Below are positions 5,360 to 5,994 of a stretch of DNA of 5,994 nt, one piece after another; the stretch's first letter is position 1, and each line of letters opens with the position of its first letter. The translations under genes and the position numbers were made by a program. Below the pieces are notes generated by a model. It saw nothing but the letters and a program-made list of their open reading frames with translations. It did no database searches and was not told the origin of the DNA. Origin of the DNA: Burkholderiales bacterium (GTDB taxonomy: Bacteria; Pseudomonadota; Gammaproteobacteria; Burkholderiales; Burkholderiaceae_C); assembly GCA_005789685.1 (NCBI GenBank), contig SXXD01000066.1:1-5994 (forward strand), given 5' to 3'.

Positions 5360-5994
5360 ATGAACAAAAAGACCCAACTCGTACTGGCTAGTTTGGCCAC
5401 CACTTTACTGGTAGCAGGTTGCGCTTCCGGCCCTTCGATGGTCGAGCTCAATGCATTGACCGACAAGATCGTCAAGGCTTCTTTTCGTGACCAAAGTCAT
5501 GTGAAAGTCGAGCGAATTACCGCCACCGACGAAACCAACCGCCTTTGCAGTGAAGCCGACGTAGCAGGCAAACCCTTGGACGAAAAAACTGCCAAGCGCA
5601 TCGAAGAAGCCAACCTCAAAGCCATCAAGTGGCCCTCTGATGGCAAGTTCATCGGCGACTGGAAGGAAGGCGAAAAAATCGCACAAAGTGGTCGCGGCCT
5701 GACTTGGAGTGATAAAGCCAATGACCTCAACGGCGGCAATTGCTACAACTGCCACAAGATTGACCAGAAAGAAATTTCTTACGGCACCATTGGCCCCAGC
5801 CTTTACAACTACGGCAAGATTCGTGGCGTGTCTAATCCCAACGATCCTGCCAGCAAGGCCATCGTGGAGTACACCTGGGGCAAGATCTGGAACGCCAAGG
5901 CCTACAACGCTTGCTCCAACATGCCTCGCGCAGGCCACACGGGCATCTTGAACGAGGCCCAAGTACGTCACATTGTGGGTCTGTTGCTAGACCC
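5360..5994 (+). CDS. soxX: SoxX, cytochrome c subunit of SoxAX, with lipobox; 3' end cut by the window
   Basis: An open frame from the ATG at 5360 (AGGAG 5349-5353, 6-nt spacer) to the right edge gives 211 residues. It ends in HIVGLLLD, the usual penultimate SoxX segment, so only a few residues are missing. Haem attachment is CYNCH (128-132). M188 in CSNMPRAGHTG is the likely distal ligand. GTIGPSLYNYGKIRG is characteristic of SoxX. The N-terminus (MNKKTQLVLASLATTLL, then LVAGC at 17-21) is a lipoprotein signal, with C21 the acylation site and Ala at +2, favouring outer-membrane sorting. About 100 residues (including C63) precede the core haem domain, longer than the short SoxX of Paracoccus. 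SoxX takes the electrons from the SoxA reaction and passes them on. soxB probably follows. Confidence 0.95.
   Translation, partial: MNKKTQLVLASLATTLLVAGCASGPSMVELNALTDKIVKASFRDQSHVKVERITATDETNRLCSEADVAGKPLDEKTAKRIEEANLKAIKWPSDGKFIGDWKEGEKIAQSGRGLTWSDKANDLNGGNCYNCHKIDQKEISYGTIGPSLYNYGKIRGVSNPNDPASKAIVEYTWGKIWNAKAYNACSNMPRAGHTGILNEAQVRHIVGLLLD

Noticed and set aside
5405..5971. 188-codon minus-strand frame opposite soxX
   Set aside because: It is a mirror of soxX coding sequence; soxX has an RBS, signal, haem motif and family-specific residues, and this frame has none.

Overview
The window is most of a sox (thiosulfate/reduced-sulfur oxidation) operon, all on the + strand, ordered soxC-soxD-soxY-soxZ-soxA-soxX. 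Upstream lie a small c-type cytochrome gene and the tail of a thioredoxin-fold gene. Moderate-to-high GC, the C-D-Y-Z-A-X order and the protein sequences suggest a betaproteobacterium, probably Burkholderiales/Comamonadaceae. This lineage is inferred from overall resemblance, not from a search. soxB, which usually follows soxX, would lie just beyond the right edge.

Layout: (1) 2-199, C-terminal end of a thioredoxin-like protein whose active-site CxxC is outside the window. (2) 200-361, a non-coding leader with an FNR/Anr-like dyad at 306-319, then a 102-residue exported cytochrome c at 362-670. (3) 671-1146, a non-coding or decayed stretch: a stem-loop right after the cytochrome stop, a strong intrinsic terminator at 710-736, a short ORF at 751-924 that looks like a broken small exported-protein gene, and then the sox control region. 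That control region has a near-perfect palindrome at 1022-1043 containing ATTC-N8-GAAT, the operator form associated with persulfide-sensing ArsR-family repressors (SqrR/BigR/SoxR type). (4) 1147-5994, the sox genes: soxC and soxD overlap by 17 nt, short gaps (about 18-74 nt) separate the others, and a stem-loop sits between soxZ and soxA. soxX runs off the right edge and lacks only its last few residues.

How the genes work together (known for the Sox family): SoxAX oxidatively couples thiosulfate to the Cys of the SoxY C-terminal GGCGG arm in the SoxYZ carrier. SoxB hydrolyses off the terminal sulfone as sulfate. SoxCD, a Mo-cofactor/dihaem sulfane dehydrogenase, oxidises the remaining sulfane sulfur with six electrons. 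Having soxCD predicts complete oxidation to sulfate without obligatory sulfur-globule storage. The upstream cytochrome resembles the second haem domain of SoxD and is a plausible electron acceptor. Thioredoxin-like proteins next to sox clusters usually keep the SoxY thiol reduced.

I saw no novel enzymatic system. The points most worth a second look are the putative sulfide/persulfide operator before soxC, a lipoprotein-type signal on SoxX, the cytochrome/SoxD domain kinship, the FNR-like site, and the decayed ORF after the terminator.
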